Below, in pieces: positions 19,719-30,393 of a stretch of DNA of 52,204 nucleotides. Origin of the DNA: Serratia liquefaciens (GTDB lineage: Bacteria > Pseudomonadota > Gammaproteobacteria > Enterobacterales > Enterobacteriaceae); contig JAAXZN010000069.1 of the NCBI GenBank assembly GCA_012719855.1, forward strand, positions 1 through 52,204. Reading direction: 5' to 3'. How positions within the stretch are numbered: position 1 is the stretch's first letter; each line of letters opens with the position of its first letter. The position numbers were made by a program, and so were the translations under genes. The notes under the pieces are model-generated. The model worked only from the letters and a program-made list of their open reading frames with translations. It did not search any database and was not told where the DNA came from.

Positions 19719-21062
19719 TTACCAAGGCGGCGTTATTTTTTTATCAGACAGAATCAATACAGGAGAATCTTCCGGCACAGACGGCTCTTTAACCTGTGAC
19801 TCATACAACACCTGGCCTTTAAACTCACGATCGAACATCCTGATATTTCCTTGCGAAGTATCAGGATCCGACTTGACCATGCTTTTGAATGATTTGGCAA
19901 TCGATACCGGCTGTGGCTTTGACTGAACAGGCTGTTGCTGCCAATACATTAGCGCGTGCTGCCCATTGTGATTCAGTGAGATTTTCACCTTGCCGTCAGG
20001 AGATGATTGATAATCATCAACGGTATAATCATGCGCTATCTGAGCAATCTTCTTGAACTGCAAGGCAGCCATTTTAGGTTGGCCATTTTGGGTGATAAAT
20101 CCATAACGTTGTTCTTTTTCCGTGGCTTTTGGACCATCATCGAGCAGATCATACCACCATAACCCTTTGATATAAGGCCGAGCTTTTGCAAGAAGAGTAT
20201 ATTTTACAACGAACTGAGCAACAGCATCTTCTGTGATTCCATCAAAACCGGTATAAGTCGAGTTACCAACTTCGGTAATATAAATAGGCACCGACTTCTT
20301 GGCATAACCACTGGCCACTTTCTCAAGCTTATCGATTGCGACAAAGTTGTCTTCTGGCAATTTCAATGAATAAGGGTGGATCGATATACCATCAATGTAG
20401 TCTAAAATACCCATTTTCATCAGGCTTTCAAACCATGCAGCATCGCGCGGCACATTTGGGTTGTACGAACCCGTCATTAAAACTGCGTTAGGGTCTGCTT
20501 TGCGTACGGCTTCCGCGGTAGCTTTCACCAGTTCAAAATATATCTCTGCAGGAGGAACCGTTCGAGGTTGTGCCGTCACTCCAGTGCCGTAAAGCCATTC
20601 ATTCCAGATCTCATAATACTTAACTTTGCCTTTATAACGTGTAGCTACCCACGCGGCATAGTTTGCAAATGCCTCGATTGCTTCTGGGGTACGGGGATAA
20701 TCAATGGCATTGCCATATTGATTATTACCATAAGCAAGTACCAATAACGCATTTAGGCCGTACTCGGACTTGCCATTCGCGAAAGCTTCATCTTCCTTTT
20801 GGTTTCCCGCCCCCGTTATCGCGAACACCCCTTTTTTCTGCTCTATCGAGTTCCAAGCTAAATCAGAACGGAAAGAGTTAAAACCGGTGTCTTTAATCAT
20901 TTCCAGATAGGTGGAGCTCGATTGCGGATAATGATTAAAATGGGCATGGATCCCAATGGCATCAAGCGCCCAGGAGGGGCCGGAATAGCAAAGCGAAACC
21001 GCAAGAACAGTTGCTACTTTATTCACAGAGGGAAATGCCTTATTACGACGCGATGCGGACAT
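19719..21062 (-). CDS. Secreted glycoside hydrolase, GH39/PslG-like
   Basis: A 447-residue protein with an N-terminal signal peptide (hydrophobic VATVLAVSLCYSG, cleavage likely after SWA near residue 32) and a TIM-barrel glycosidase. The acid/base glutamate is E155 in EIWNEW and the nucleophile E264 in IYITEVGNS; this pair and its roughly 110-residue spacing match clan GH-A enzymes such as Pseudomonas PslG (GH39). The ATG at 21062 with GAGGAT upstream is preferred over the longer frame to 21119. As last gene of the capsule operon it probably trims or releases polymer in the periplasm, as PslG does for Psl. The linkage cut cannot be read from sequence. Confidence 0.82.
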   Translation of the reverse strand: MSASRRNKAFPSVNKVATVLAVSLCYSGPSWALDAIGIHAHFNHYPQSSSTYLEMIKDTGFNSFRSDLAWNSIEQKKGVFAITGAGNQKEDEAFANGKSEYGLNALLVLAYGNNQYGNAIDYPRTPEAIEAFANYAAWVATRYKGKVKYYEIWNEWLYGTGVTAQPRTVPPAEIYFELVKATAEAVRKADPNAVLMTGSYNPNVPRDAAWFESLMKMGILDYIDGISIHPYSLKLPEDNFVAIDKLEKVASGYAKKSVPIYITEVGNSTYTGFDGITEDAVAQFVVKYTLLAKARPYIKGLWWYDLLDDGPKATEKEQRYGFITQNGQPKMAALQFKKIAQIAHDYTVDDYQSSPDGKVKISLNHNGQHALMYWQQQPVQSKPQPVSIAKSFKSMVKSDPDTSQGNIRMFDREFKGQVLYESQVKEPSVPEDSPVLILSDKKITPPW

Positions 21063-21158
21063 AATCAAATCCTCAGCAGCCTCCACGGGGAGCCTTGAAC
21101 AATATCGGAACAAGCCCACGACTCAGATTTCCGTGGGCTTGCGAGAATCAACACTAAA

Positions 21159-22130
21159 TCAGCGACAGAACTTCGCTGCAAATTGCTGAGTCTGAATATC
21201 GAATACCTCAGGCTCTTGACGAATCGTTTGACGATATTCATCAAACTCACGGCTGTGCGACTCAAAATCTGCAAATATCGATCTTATTAACACACCAAAT
21301 TTTTCAGCTAACAGTGGATCTTTCTCGTCAATTTTGTATTTATGTGGGATAGGAACATCGACATTATTTTCTGCACTGCCACGTTTGCCAGTAATAATGC
21401 AGCATCCAGCCATAGCAGCCTCACGAGGAAATCGGTCTTTACCAGGATGCGTGCCAAAATCAATGTAGGCTTTACTACGCGATAATAACTCGCGAACCTG
21501 TTGCGGGGACATGTTTTCAATAGGGACGAACTTCACACCTGGATTGCTGCCAATCAATACCTGAGTGTACTCAACACCCTTTTTAGGATTGTAGGCAATG
21601 ATATTCTCCCGATCTATCAAATTTGGCTCTGACTTTAGATGTGTGCCATTTAAATAGTCAGTCAACATCGTAGAAGGCAAATTATTTTTCGCAAGGAAAA
21701 TCTTCGCATATTCACTTTGAGTCATATGATGATATTTTTTCATAGAACTCAAGAACATTTTCTTCCCGCGGAGAGCGCGTTGAAAATGGCGTATTTTTAT
21801 CGTTAAATCACTTTTACTGTAAGGACCAAAATAGTTGTCCACTGACAGCCACCATACAACAACATTAGCTTTATCAAAAAGCTTCGCAAAACGAGTACAG
21901 ACTTCAGGGAAGACCACGGTAGCACCGTTAAAATCACTACTGGCGAAATCTGCCACCGGGACATTGTAGTGCTCATATACTGAAGGCGTAGAGAATTTCT
22001 CTTCAAATGGATAATACATGATCTGTGCATCTGCCCCTTGCTGTCTCAGTTTATCAACAAACTGATGCAACAACTCCGGACCTCCCGTTACAGTATCCCC
22101 TGGGCAACAAACAAATACCTTTTTGGACAT
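21159..22130 (-). CDS. Glycosyltransferase, GT4-like
   Basis: A 323-residue soluble protein with a GT-B look: an N-terminal half opening VFVCCPGDTVTGGPELLHQF (compact, glycine-rich) and a C-terminal half with YNPKKG and DFGTHPGKDRFPREAAMAGCCIIT, resembling the donor-site E-rich loop of family 4/1 glycosyltransferases. It starts 14 bp after glf, within the capsule operon. The sugar transferred is unknown. Galactofuranose is possible given glf next door, but this is only context. Confidence 0.7.
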   Translation of the reverse strand: MSKKVFVCCPGDTVTGGPELLHQFVDKLRQQGADAQIMYYPFEEKFSTPSVYEHYNVPVADFASSDFNGATVVFPEVCTRFAKLFDKANVVVWWLSVDNYFGPYSKSDLTIKIRHFQRALRGKKMFLSSMKKYHHMTQSEYAKIFLAKNNLPSTMLTDYLNGTHLKSEPNLIDRENIIAYNPKKGVEYTQVLIGSNPGVKFVPIENMSPQQVRELLSRSKAYIDFGTHPGKDRFPREAAMAGCCIITGKRGSAENNVDVPIPHKYKIDEKDPLLAEKFGVLIRSIFADFESHSREFDEYRQTIRQEPEVFDIQTQQFAAKFCR

Positions 22131-22144
22131 AAGAATAAAGCCTC

Positions 22145-23239
22145 TTAAATATTTTCGATCAAATTAAATGCAGATTTGATAACTTGGTGCATGTCGTAAT
22201 ACTTATATTCAGCCAAACGACCACCAAAAAGAATTACGGACTCTTGCTTAGAGAGATCGCGATATTTTTTGAACAAATCCATATTTTTATCATCATTGAC
22301 CGGATAATAAGGCTCATCACCTTGCTTCCATTCCGCCGGGTACTCACGCGTAATTACAGTATGGGTAGTATCTACCGGGTCGAAATGCTTATGCTCGATA
22401 ATACGAGTGAATGGGATATCCCCTTCAGTATAGTTAACGACTGCGTTACCTTGATAATTATCAACATCAAGTGTTTCACTTTCGAAGCGCAGAGAACGGT
22501 ACTCAAGTTTGCCGAACCGATAGTCGAAGAATTCGTCAATAGGACCTGTATAAATCACCTTATCAGCCACGGACAAAAATTCTTCCTTCTGCTTCAAGAA
22601 ATCGATACCGGTCTTAACTTCTATGCCTTCCAACAGCCCTTCAATTAAACGAGTATATCCACCAATCGGTATTCCTTGATAGCGATCAGAGAAATAGTTG
22701 TTGTCATAAGTCATACGTACCGGCAATCTACGAATGATAAATGCCGGTAAATCTGTAGCTTTGCGCCCCCACTGTTTCTCTGTATAACCTTTAATCAGGT
22801 TTTCATAAATATCACGACCGACCAGAGCAATCGCCTGCTCTTCTAAATTCTGCGGCTCGCGACCATCCATCTCTTTGCGCTGTTCTGCAATTTTCTCCAT
22901 CGCCTGTGCCGGAGTCTGGGTTCCCCACAGTTGATAAAAAGTATTCATATTAAATGGAAGATTAAATAACTTACCTTTGTAATAAGCCAATGGTGAGTTG
23001 GTAAAACGATTGAACTCTACAAAAGAATTTACATAATCCCAGATAGTCTTGTCATTGGTATGGAATATATGAGCACCATACTTATGCACGTGAATGCCAC
23101 CGTTATCTTCGGTAAATACATTACCACCGATATGTTCACGCTTTTCAATAACCAAAACGCGCCTTCCTTTTTTGGTCAATTCATGAGCACATACGGAACC
23201 AAATAGCCCAGATCCAACAATCAAATAATCGTATTTCAT
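22145..23239 (-). CDS. glf: UDP-galactopyranose mutase
   Basis: A 364-residue flavoenzyme converting UDP-galactopyranose to UDP-galactofuranose. The FAD-binding N-terminus YDYLIVGSGLFGSVCAHEL, KREHIGGNVFTE, and the HIFHTND segment are diagnostic; RLPVRMTYDNNYFSDRYQGIP and the C-terminal GRLAEYKYYDMHQ complete the family pattern at normal length. Its ATG follows the wzx stop with no gap (TGA-ATG), so the two are coupled. The polymer made by this locus therefore probably contains galactofuranose. Confidence 0.96.
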   Translation of the reverse strand: MKYDYLIVGSGLFGSVCAHELTKKGRRVLVIEKREHIGGNVFTEDNGGIHVHKYGAHIFHTNDKTIWDYVNSFVEFNRFTNSPLAYYKGKLFNLPFNMNTFYQLWGTQTPAQAMEKIAEQRKEMDGREPQNLEEQAIALVGRDIYENLIKGYTEKQWGRKATDLPAFIIRRLPVRMTYDNNYFSDRYQGIPIGGYTRLIEGLLEGIEVKTGIDFLKQKEEFLSVADKVIYTGPIDEFFDYRFGKLEYRSLRFESETLDVDNYQGNAVVNYTEGDIPFTRIIEHKHFDPVDTTHTVITREYPAEWKQGDEPYYPVNDDKNMDLFKKYRDLSKQESVILFGGRLAEYKYYDMHQVIKSAFNLIENI

Positions 23240-24523
23240 TCACGTACTCTTTTTAAAAAGTGGGATTTTCAACTTCACGATAAAGAACAGCATCAGCAGA
23301 GTCACAAAAGATTCCGTTATTACGACTGAAATCGCAGCACCTTTCTGATGGAACATCATCGCAAGAGGTATTAACAGCGAAAGGTTTACTATACCTGAGC
23401 ACAAAAGAATGCGGCTAAAAATACTTTTCTTACCCAAAACCAATAATGTTTGCACACCAAATACATTGCTTAAGCCAACAATGACTAGTAACCAAGCCAA
23501 CCAACGTAAGACCACAATTGAGGGTTCATAAGTATCGCCGTAAATAATAGGAACAATGTAGCCAGATAATGAAAAAAGAACAATACTGGCAACTCCAGTT
23601 AGGGTTCCCATAATGATAAATAATTTACGGATCATAGCAAAGCCAGCTTTTTTGTCTTTTGCCATCAATGCATTTACGCGAGGATAGACTGCTTGCGCTA
23701 TCGGGGTGAATACCCCTTGCGCTGCTTGCCGTAATTTGTCTGCGGCCACATAATAACCTACGGCAACCGGCCCGGCTATAAGGCCAAGAATTACAGTCGT
23801 ACTGGTGGTGTAAAGGCTAACAGCAGCAGTGGAAATGAATATATGCCAGCCATCAGCAAACTCGCTTTTGATTAATGCCAGGTCAGGTCTAACCCAGGAG
23901 ACCCATTTTTCTCTATATACAAAAAACAAACCTATCACGCCAGCAAGCACTGCAGTCATCCCTGTAATTAGCCCCGCTAGCCATGCATCCTGGGATTTTG
24001 ACACCAGCAGAAAAATCAAAGGAATGGCGGATAATCGTGCAGTGATGTTAGATGCCGCGATCCAACCCATTTTCTCTTTGCCTTGGAATAACCAAGTAGG
24101 AAATAACACGGTGCCAATGACCATGGTATAGCACGACAGCAAAATCCAGCGTTGTTGGTACACTTGTTCACTGAAAGCCATGACAGTCAATAAAAGCACC
24201 AATCCGCTGATGCAGAGTAGCGTTTTGCATGACATTACTGCCCAAAATAGCTCACTAACTCTTTTTTTATCATCTCTATTTATGGCAACCTTTTGCGTAG
24301 CCGATAAATTAAAACCATAATCTGTCAATATAGAAAAGTACTGAATGATGGCGAAAGAAAATCCTAAACTACCATAACCTATTGGTTCTAATGTCCTTAC
24401 CAAATAAGGAAGGGTAATCAATGGAATCAAATAATTGACGCCTTGAATTCCCATCAAAGACATTATATTTTTCAGTATTGTTTTATCCAAGGTAACAACC
24501 TTTATTGTAAACTGGCTGGACAA
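23240..24523 (-). CDS. wzx: Polysaccharide repeat-unit flippase (Wzx-like)
   Basis: A membrane protein of up to 427 residues with about 12 hydrophobic helices and the MOP/Wzx pattern GIQGVNYLIPLITLPYLVRTL near the N-terminus. It flips undecaprenyl-diphosphate-linked repeat units to the periplasm. The start is uncertain: TTG at 24523 (AAGG five bases upstream), TTG at 24490 (AAAGG eight bases upstream) and a later ATG at 24463 are all possible. It is followed without a gap by glf. Confidence 0.88.
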   Translation of the reverse strand: MSSQFTIKVVTLDKTILKNIMSLMGIQGVNYLIPLITLPYLVRTLEPIGYGSLGFSFAIIQYFSILTDYGFNLSATQKVAINRDDKKRVSELFWAVMSCKTLLCISGLVLLLTVMAFSEQVYQQRWILLSCYTMVIGTVLFPTWLFQGKEKMGWIAASNITARLSAIPLIFLLVSKSQDAWLAGLITGMTAVLAGVIGLFFVYREKWVSWVRPDLALIKSEFADGWHIFISTAAVSLYTTSTTVILGLIAGPVAVGYYVAADKLRQAAQGVFTPIAQAVYPRVNALMAKDKKAGFAMIRKLFIIMGTLTGVASIVLFSLSGYIVPIIYGDTYEPSIVVLRWLAWLLVIVGLSNVFGVQTLLVLGKKSIFSRILLCSGIVNLSLLIPLAMMFHQKGAAISVVITESFVTLLMLFFIVKLKIPLFKKST

Positions 24524-24690
24524 AATAACCTTAATTTAGCCCATAAAACTCGTAAAGATTTTCGATTAGAAAACTTAACTCGTTAAATAATAAAGGGATG
24601 GACATTCAAACAGCCCTCTAGAACTGTCATATTATTTCTCACATGACATTTAAGACTGCTATTGCAAAGCATCCAATCCAATACATATTA

Positions 24691-25665
24691 TCAAATATCT
24701 AATCTATACCCTTCACGTACAGACTTAATAACCAACCTCACTTTTCCCATTTTCTTCTGATAAATGGCCTTGACCGTCAAATTAGCCAAAAATATAGAGA
24801 AATTAGTCCAATAAACAAAATTATTAGTCAGTAAATTATTACGCTCGAAGAACACTCTATTTCTGAAACTATAATATACCCGAAAATCATCTTTTGTTTC
24901 CAAAATGGGTGAGTTGAAGCGCTTTTTCCGCGAGCCAGAGTCCCAAGATTGGTCTAGATCGATGATTTTCGCATCAGGGATTATGATAATCTCTCCACCG
25001 GACTTGGTTATCCGATAAGAAAACTCGGTATCATCACAATATAAAAACATTTCTTTTTTAGGTAATCCATGACGCTTAAGCAGTTCTCGGTGAAAGAACA
25101 TTCCACCATAAGGTGCGATTGGCGAAACAATTTTTTCAGAGAACATTTGTTTCTTAGTTGAACCGCCAACAATCTTTTTTAAATAGTTCGCAATGTGGAA
25201 TCCCATAAAGCTGTTCTTAGCACCAAGTAATACGTCGTCATCCCGTGTCGCGATAAACTGCATATAATGCAATCTGTCCTCGCGCAAAGCCAATAATACC
25301 GTATTATCTTCAGCATCCTTTCTTACGTGCTCCTGCCAATACTGCTCTAGCTTATGAATGCTCGCTAACTCTATTTTATTATCGTCATCGAGTGCCAAGA
25401 TAAAGTCAATATCTTCAATGCATGAAGCTTTTTCTAATGCAGCATGAAATCCCCCAGCAGATCCTGTGTTACTTTCCATCGTCAGGATCTCAACAGTTTT
25501 TGGATACATGTCACTAATAGCCATCAACTTGACTTTATTATCTATACCAGAACCATTATCAACGATAATAATTTTTTTTACTGTGCCGCCAACACACGAA
25601 TCAACGACTTGTTTTACTAAATGGGCACGTTCACCATAAGTTACAATGACAACACAAATATCCAT
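24691..25665 (-). CDS. Glycosyltransferase family 2
   Basis: A 324-residue GT-A enzyme: ICVVIVTYGERAHL at the N-terminus, IIIVDNGSG, NTGSAGGFHAAL, and the metal-binding DDD in LALDDDN. The C-terminal part has EMFLYCDDTEFSYR and a hydrophobic segment near VYWTNFSIFLANL. The N-terminus and the FYCDD-type motif recall rhamnosyl- and galactofuranosyl-transferases, and glf lies two genes downstream, so a galactofuranosyltransferase is a reasonable guess. Intergenic gaps on both sides (about 130-170 bp, AT-rich) contain nothing recognisable. Confidence 0.85.
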   Translation of the reverse strand: MDICVVIVTYGERAHLVKQVVDSCVGGTVKKIIIVDNGSGIDNKVKLMAISDMYPKTVEILTMESNTGSAGGFHAALEKASCIEDIDFILALDDDNKIELASIHKLEQYWQEHVRKDAEDNTVLLALREDRLHYMQFIATRDDDVLLGAKNSFMGFHIANYLKKIVGGSTKKQMFSEKIVSPIAPYGGMFFHRELLKRHGLPKKEMFLYCDDTEFSYRITKSGGEIIIIPDAKIIDLDQSWDSGSRKKRFNSPILETKDDFRVYYSFRNRVFFERNNLLTNNFVYWTNFSIFLANLTVKAIYQKKMGKVRLVIKSVREGYRLDI

Positions 25666-25794
25666 AGCGTACCTTAAAAAAAATTACCCTGCAAAAATAT
25701 ACAACTCTCTAATCTTTACGCCTTCCAAAAATAACGTTCAATTTAATTCATGCTATATTAACTTCAAAAAATGACTTACATAACTTCAACAAAA

Positions 25795-27231
25795 CTAATA
25801 TGCACCATCTCTTTTTAGAACAACATTCACAGTTTTGAAGAGAATGACGATATCGTTCCACAGAGACCAGTTCTTTACATACCATGAATCAAAATAAACA
25901 CGAGTATCATAATCTACGTCGTTTCTTCCACTGACTTGCCAGAGTCCTGTCATGCCTGGTTTTGCCATCAAATAGTAATCCACATCACCAGCATATCGCT
26001 CTAACTCTTCTTCTATGATCGGCCTAGGCCCAACCAGACTCATATCACCACGTAAAACATTCCATAACTGTGGTAATTCGTCCAAACTGGTTTTTCTGAT
26101 AAACTGGCCAATTCTTGTGACTCGTGGATCATTTTTTAGTTTGAAATCCTTATTCCATTCAGCTAATGCTTCGCTATCCGTAGCTAATAGATTTTCTAAA
26201 ACTTCTTTGGAGTTCGTCACCATAGATCTAAACTTAAGACATTTGAATTTCCGCCCTTTCAAGCCAACACGTTCATGTCCGTAAATAGGATTTCCGCCAT
26301 CCTTAGATACTATTAACAAAATAGCTATCAAGATGGGGGACAACCCCAATATGATGATCAAGGAGCCAAAAATATCAAAAATGCGCTTAACAAATCTTGA
26401 TGTCAATTTAGCCAGGTTATTATTAACACGCAATATCATGACTTCATGGCTGAAGATAAATGACATGTCTGTCCCATATAATGGAACTCCACGTAATGTA
26501 GGTATTACAGAAACCGAACGGCATTCATGTTTAGCCAAATTCTTCAACCAATAGTCTCGCAAAGCATGTTGTTCAAATTCTACTGCAACAATAAATTGCG
26601 TGTCTTCCGAGTCGGTTAATGCCCAAAGTTCTTCTTCACCTTTGATCAGTTTTTTACCTAACATATATTCTCGGTCGTCAGAAGGGGATAAATTATAAAA
26701 ACCCACAACATCAAATCCAAGAATCTCTTCACTTTGTAACGCGACATATGCTTCTTCGGCGTTTTTACCATCACCGATAATAATCGTTCTTTTCTTCCAT
26801 AAACCAAAAGCGTTAAATATACGCCTGGTAATCACCCTGAATACAGGAATTAAAATCAAGGCAAACACCCACGTTAGCAACCATAGGTAACGAGACAATT
26901 CCCACTTTGAGAAACCTACCAGAGCGAGACTGATAATAGAAAATATAATAATAGTCCGCAGTGTTTCTTTAAGTTCAAACCAGAATGGTTTTCTATAAGA
27001 GTAATGTCTCAATCTTACTAAAAACCAAAAAACACACCCTATTGATAATAGTAAGTGAGAGAAAAAATATGACCCCATTATATCTCTTGGGATAAACTCG
27101 TATATATCTTTTGATGTCAAATTAATAACAAGCACTGATAAAAACAATGAAAAATTAAAGAAGAAAAAGTCAGATAATGCCAATGTTAGCTTTACCACCA
27201 CTGGCTTTAATTTTACATTTTCACTTTTCAT
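25795..27231 (-). CDS. wbaP: Undecaprenyl-phosphate galactose phosphotransferase (WbaP-type initiating transferase)
   Basis: A 478-residue polyprenyl-phosphate hexose-1-phosphate transferase that starts repeat-unit assembly by moving Gal-1-P from UDP-Gal to undecaprenyl phosphate. Four to five N-terminal membrane helices and a CoA-binding-like middle (TIIIGDGKNAEEAY) precede the catalytic C-terminus: KRIFDIFGSLIIIL, KCLKFRSMV, SLDELPQLWNVLRGDMSLVGPRP, and MTGLWQVSGRNDVDYDTRVYFD. Length matches WbaP (about 476) rather than the short PglC type. WcaJ-like glucose specificity cannot be fully excluded from sequence alone. Confidence 0.9.
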   Translation of the reverse strand: MKSENVKLKPVVVKLTLALSDFFFFNFSLFLSVLVINLTSKDIYEFIPRDIMGSYFFSHLLLSIGCVFWFLVRLRHYSYRKPFWFELKETLRTIIIFSIISLALVGFSKWELSRYLWLLTWVFALILIPVFRVITRRIFNAFGLWKKRTIIIGDGKNAEEAYVALQSEEILGFDVVGFYNLSPSDDREYMLGKKLIKGEEELWALTDSEDTQFIVAVEFEQHALRDYWLKNLAKHECRSVSVIPTLRGVPLYGTDMSFIFSHEVMILRVNNNLAKLTSRFVKRIFDIFGSLIIILGLSPILIAILLIVSKDGGNPIYGHERVGLKGRKFKCLKFRSMVTNSKEVLENLLATDSEALAEWNKDFKLKNDPRVTRIGQFIRKTSLDELPQLWNVLRGDMSLVGPRPIIEEELERYAGDVDYYLMAKPGMTGLWQVSGRNDVDYDTRVYFDSWYVKNWSLWNDIVILFKTVNVVLKRDGAY

Positions 27232-27440
27232 GGAAGGCTCTTTTAATTAGGCGTATAGGAAATAAATTTGAACATTGTGCAGAGCACCTACCATATTTTT
27301 TGGTTGCGCATCACGCCACCGAAAAAACAGAGAAAACAAACTACTCATCTTGATCTGAATAGATTATTTCCTTGTTTTTCGATACCTCAACCAGAAATTT
27401 TATAACACACACCAAAGTTGTTACTTCTATTTTACGGAAG

Positions 27441-27454
27441 AACCACATGTGGTT
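27441..27454. promoter_or_regulatory. Perfect 14-bp palindrome between manB and wbaP
   Basis: AACCACATGTGGTT is a perfect palindrome in the 267-bp gap between the manB stop and the wbaP start. It has no T-run and so is not an obvious terminator; it may be an operator. Nothing else is recognised in this gap. Confidence 0.3.
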
Positions 27455-27498
27455 ATTATATCAGATTAACAGTCAATCTTATGGCATTTAGAATTAAA

Positions 27499-28866
27499 TC
27501 AATCTTGTAATAAGAACATCAGTTCCTTGGTCTTTTTTTGCATAAGGGATATATCATTGCGAGACTCGACGTTTAATCTAACTACCGGTTCTGTGTTAGA
27601 TACACGAACATTAAACCGCCATTCAGCAAACTCCATACTAATACCATCAGTTTTATCGATAGAAATGCTTTCGGGAAGATAATTATTATGGATTTTATCT
27701 ATAACTGATGCCGCGTTGTTTAACTTTACATTGATTTCTCCGGACGCAGGGTAGGCTGAAATACGTTCGGATACTAAGGATGCCAAACTTTGGCCCGATA
27801 TGCAAAGTAACTCAGTGACCAATAACCACGGGATCATACCACTGTCACAGTAGGAGAAATTGCGGAAGTAATGGTGTGCACTCATTTCTCCACCATAAAC
27901 AGCATCTTCTTCACGCATTCTCTCTTTTATAAAAGCGTGCCCGGTTTTAGACATGACGGGTATACCATTATATCCCTTAACGACGTCGATGGTATTCCAG
28001 CATAACCGTGGGTCATGGATAATTTTTGCACCTGGCTCTTTTTCCAAAAAAGCCGCAGCCAGCAAGCCGACTATATAATACCCTTCAATAAATTTGCCTT
28101 GATCATCAAACAAGAAACAGCGGTCAAAGTCGCCATCAAAAGCAATGCCCATATCGGCACCATGTTCAATCACAGCGCGGGCGGTATCCGCTCGACATTC
28201 CGGCAGTAATGGGTTTGGGATCCCGTTCGGGAAATTTCCATCCGGATTATGATGAATTTTGACAAATTTAATTGGAACATTGTTTATAATAAAACGTGCT
28301 TCGATAGCGTCAATGACGTGACCAGCAGCCCCGTTGCCAGAGTTCACAACCAGAGTTAATGGTTTTAAATTATTTAAATCAATATAACTCAGAAGATGAT
28401 CGATATAAGCCTCAAGGACCGAGATTTTTTCATAACTTCCACGTTGCGGCACTGCAGGAAAAGTATTTTTTTCCGCTAATCGTTGAATATCACGCAGCCC
28501 AGTATCACCACTAATAGGCTTTGCGTCTTCTTTAACCAACTTCATCCCATTATAATTAATTGGATTATGACTGGCTGTTACTTCTATCCCGCCATCAATT
28601 CCCAAATGAAAAGTAGCAAAATAAATCTCTTCGGTACCACACATACCGATGTCTAACACATCGACACCTGCATCGCGCAACCCCTCAGCCAGTGCCAGTT
28701 TTAGCTCTTCACTGGTCAGGCGCACATCCCCGCCAACAACCACTTTTCCAGGCTTCAGGTAGGTTCCGTAAGCCTTCCCTATACGGTAGGCTATTTCCGG
28801 ATTCAACTCCTTACCTAATTCACCCCGAATATCATAAGCTTTAAAACAGGTCAGTGAGCTAGTCAT
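27499..28866 (-). CDS. manB: Phosphomannomutase (ManB/CpsG)
   Basis: A 455-residue alpha-D-phosphohexomutase converting mannose-6-phosphate to mannose-1-phosphate for GDP-mannose. Seen are [12 protein letters not shown], the phosphoserine loop [14 protein letters not shown], the metal loop [21 protein letters not shown] (sugar specificity), and [15 protein letters not shown] (phosphate binding). Length is that of CpsG. It follows manC by 67 bp. Confidence 0.95.
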   Translation of the reverse strand: MTSSLTCFKAYDIRGELGKELNPEIAYRIGKAYGTYLKPGKVVVGGDVRLTSEELKLALAEGLRDAGVDVLDIGMCGTEEIYFATFHLGIDGGIEVTASHNPINYNGMKLVKEDAKPISGDTGLRDIQRLAEKNTFPAVPQRGSYEKISVLEAYIDHLLSYIDLNNLKPLTLVVNSGNGAAGHVIDAIEARFIINNVPIKFVKIHHNPDGNFPNGIPNPLLPECRADTARAVIEHGADMGIAFDGDFDRCFLFDDQGKFIEGYYIVGLLAAAFLEKEPGAKIIHDPRLCWNTIDVVKGYNGIPVMSKTGHAFIKERMREEDAVYGGEMSAHHYFRNFSYCDSGMIPWLLVTELLCISGQSLASLVSERISAYPASGEINVKLNNAASVIDKIHNNYLPESISIDKTDGISMEFAEWRFNVRVSNTEPVVRLNVESRNDISLMQKKTKELMFLLQD

Positions 28867-28933
28867 TAATACTCCAATATCTTTCCATAATCATTAGTTT
28901 AATTTTATGATGTTTATTTCGACATTATAATTT

Positions 28934-30346
28934 CTAGACACGACCATAACTATCGTTAAAGCGAACGATATCGTCCTCTTCTAAATAAGCCCCAGATCCT
29001 ACTTCAATGAGATCAAGAGGAATTTTTCCTGGATTTTCCAGTGAGTGCACTGCACCAAGAGGAATATAAATAGATTCGTTTTCGCCCAAAATACTCGTCT
29101 CTTCGCCTAAGGTGACCCTGGCAGTACCGGCTACAATGATCCAATGTTCAGCACGGTGATGATGCATTTGCAACGATAGTCGCTCGCCCGGTTTCACAGT
29201 GACTCGTTTGACCTTATAACGATCCCCTTCATCGATCGAGTCGTACTTGCCCCATGGTCGATAAACCTCTCTATGCTGCAAATATTCACTTCGTTTTTGC
29301 TGTTTCAGATGGGTTACGATCGCTTTTACATCTTGAACGCGATCTTTATTAGCAATCAGTATGGCGTCTTTGGTTTCTACCACGATGACATTTTCAAGCC
29401 CAACGGTCGCTACCAGCTTGTGTTCGGCTCGAATATAACTGTTGACCGTATCCTGACAAATAACATCGCCAATAATACTGTTTCCCTGGTCATTTTTTTT
29501 ACTAATATCCCACAGTGCTGACCAAGACCCCACATCACTCCATCCAGCATCCAACGGAGCCACGATAGCGTCCTGCGTATGCTCCATAACAGCGTAATCG
29601 ATCGACATGTCAGGGCATGCGGAAAAAATCTTACGATCAACCCGCACAAAATCCATATCTTGCGCTAAATGTTGCAATGCTGTTTCGCAACAAGAGTAAA
29701 TATCAGGACAAAAACGTTTCAGTTCTGACAGATAGACGCTGGCCTTGAATAAAAACATGCCACTGTTCCAAAGATACTCTCCGGAAGACACATACTGTTG
29801 GGCAGTCTGAAGGTCTGGCTTCTCCACAAACTCGGCTACCGCGGCCATGACACCATCGTCCATAAGCTCTCCGGTGCGGATATATCCATAGCCTGTTTCT
29901 GGTTGATTAGGCACGATGCCAAATGTGACCAATTTTCCTTTGTCAGCATAGTGCGTCGCTCTGATCACTTGCTGCTGAAACACGGAGGGATTGGTGATCA
30001 CATGATCTGCTGCCAATACCAGCAGGAGTGGATCCTCACCGGTACTGATAGCCTTCAGGGCTGCTAAAGCCACCGCTGGCGCCGTATTGCGTCCAAAGGG
30101 TTCCAGAATAATATTGTGAGAAAGTTGATCAATCTGGCGCAGTTGCTCGGCCACTATAAAACGGTGGCTTTCGTTACAAATTACAATGGGATTTTCAGCA
30201 TCCATTCCTTCCAAACGTTCTATTGTCGTTTGCAACATTGAACAATCGTTATACAGTGAAAGAAATTGCTTTGGGAAATGCTCTCTGGACAAAGGCCAGA
30301 GGCGGCTGCCACTTCCGCCCGCCATAATAATTGGCAACATTTTCAC
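28934..30346 (-). CDS. manC: Mannose-1-phosphate guanylyltransferase / mannose-6-phosphate isomerase (ManC)
   Basis: A 470-residue bifunctional enzyme. The N-terminal pyrophosphorylase domain has [36 protein letters not shown] and VEKPD, forming GDP-mannose. The C-terminal cupin (about 350-470; [31 protein letters not shown]) is the type II phosphomannose isomerase with the metal-binding histidines. With ManB it gives a complete route from fructose-6-phosphate to GDP-mannose. No gmd/fcl genes are present here, so mannose rather than fucose is expected in the polymer. Confidence 0.95.
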   Translation of the reverse strand: MKMLPIIMAGGSGSRLWPLSREHFPKQFLSLYNDCSMLQTTIERLEGMDAENPIVICNESHRFIVAEQLRQIDQLSHNIILEPFGRNTAPAVALAALKAISTGEDPLLLVLAADHVITNPSVFQQQVIRATHYADKGKLVTFGIVPNQPETGYGYIRTGELMDDGVMAAVAEFVEKPDLQTAQQYVSSGEYLWNSGMFLFKASVYLSELKRFCPDIYSCCETALQHLAQDMDFVRVDRKIFSACPDMSIDYAVMEHTQDAIVAPLDAGWSDVGSWSALWDISKKNDQGNSIIGDVICQDTVNSYIRAEHKLVATVGLENVIVVETKDAILIANKDRVQDVKAIVTHLKQQKRSEYLQHREVYRPWGKYDSIDEGDRYKVKRVTVKPGERLSLQMHHHRAEHWIIVAGTARVTLGEETSILGENESIYIPLGAVHSLENPGKIPLDLIEVGSGAYLEEDDIVRFNDSYGRV

Positions 30347-30393
30347 ACTTCACCTCTTGAATTAAAATATAGAATTAATTTTCCGCAACCGAC

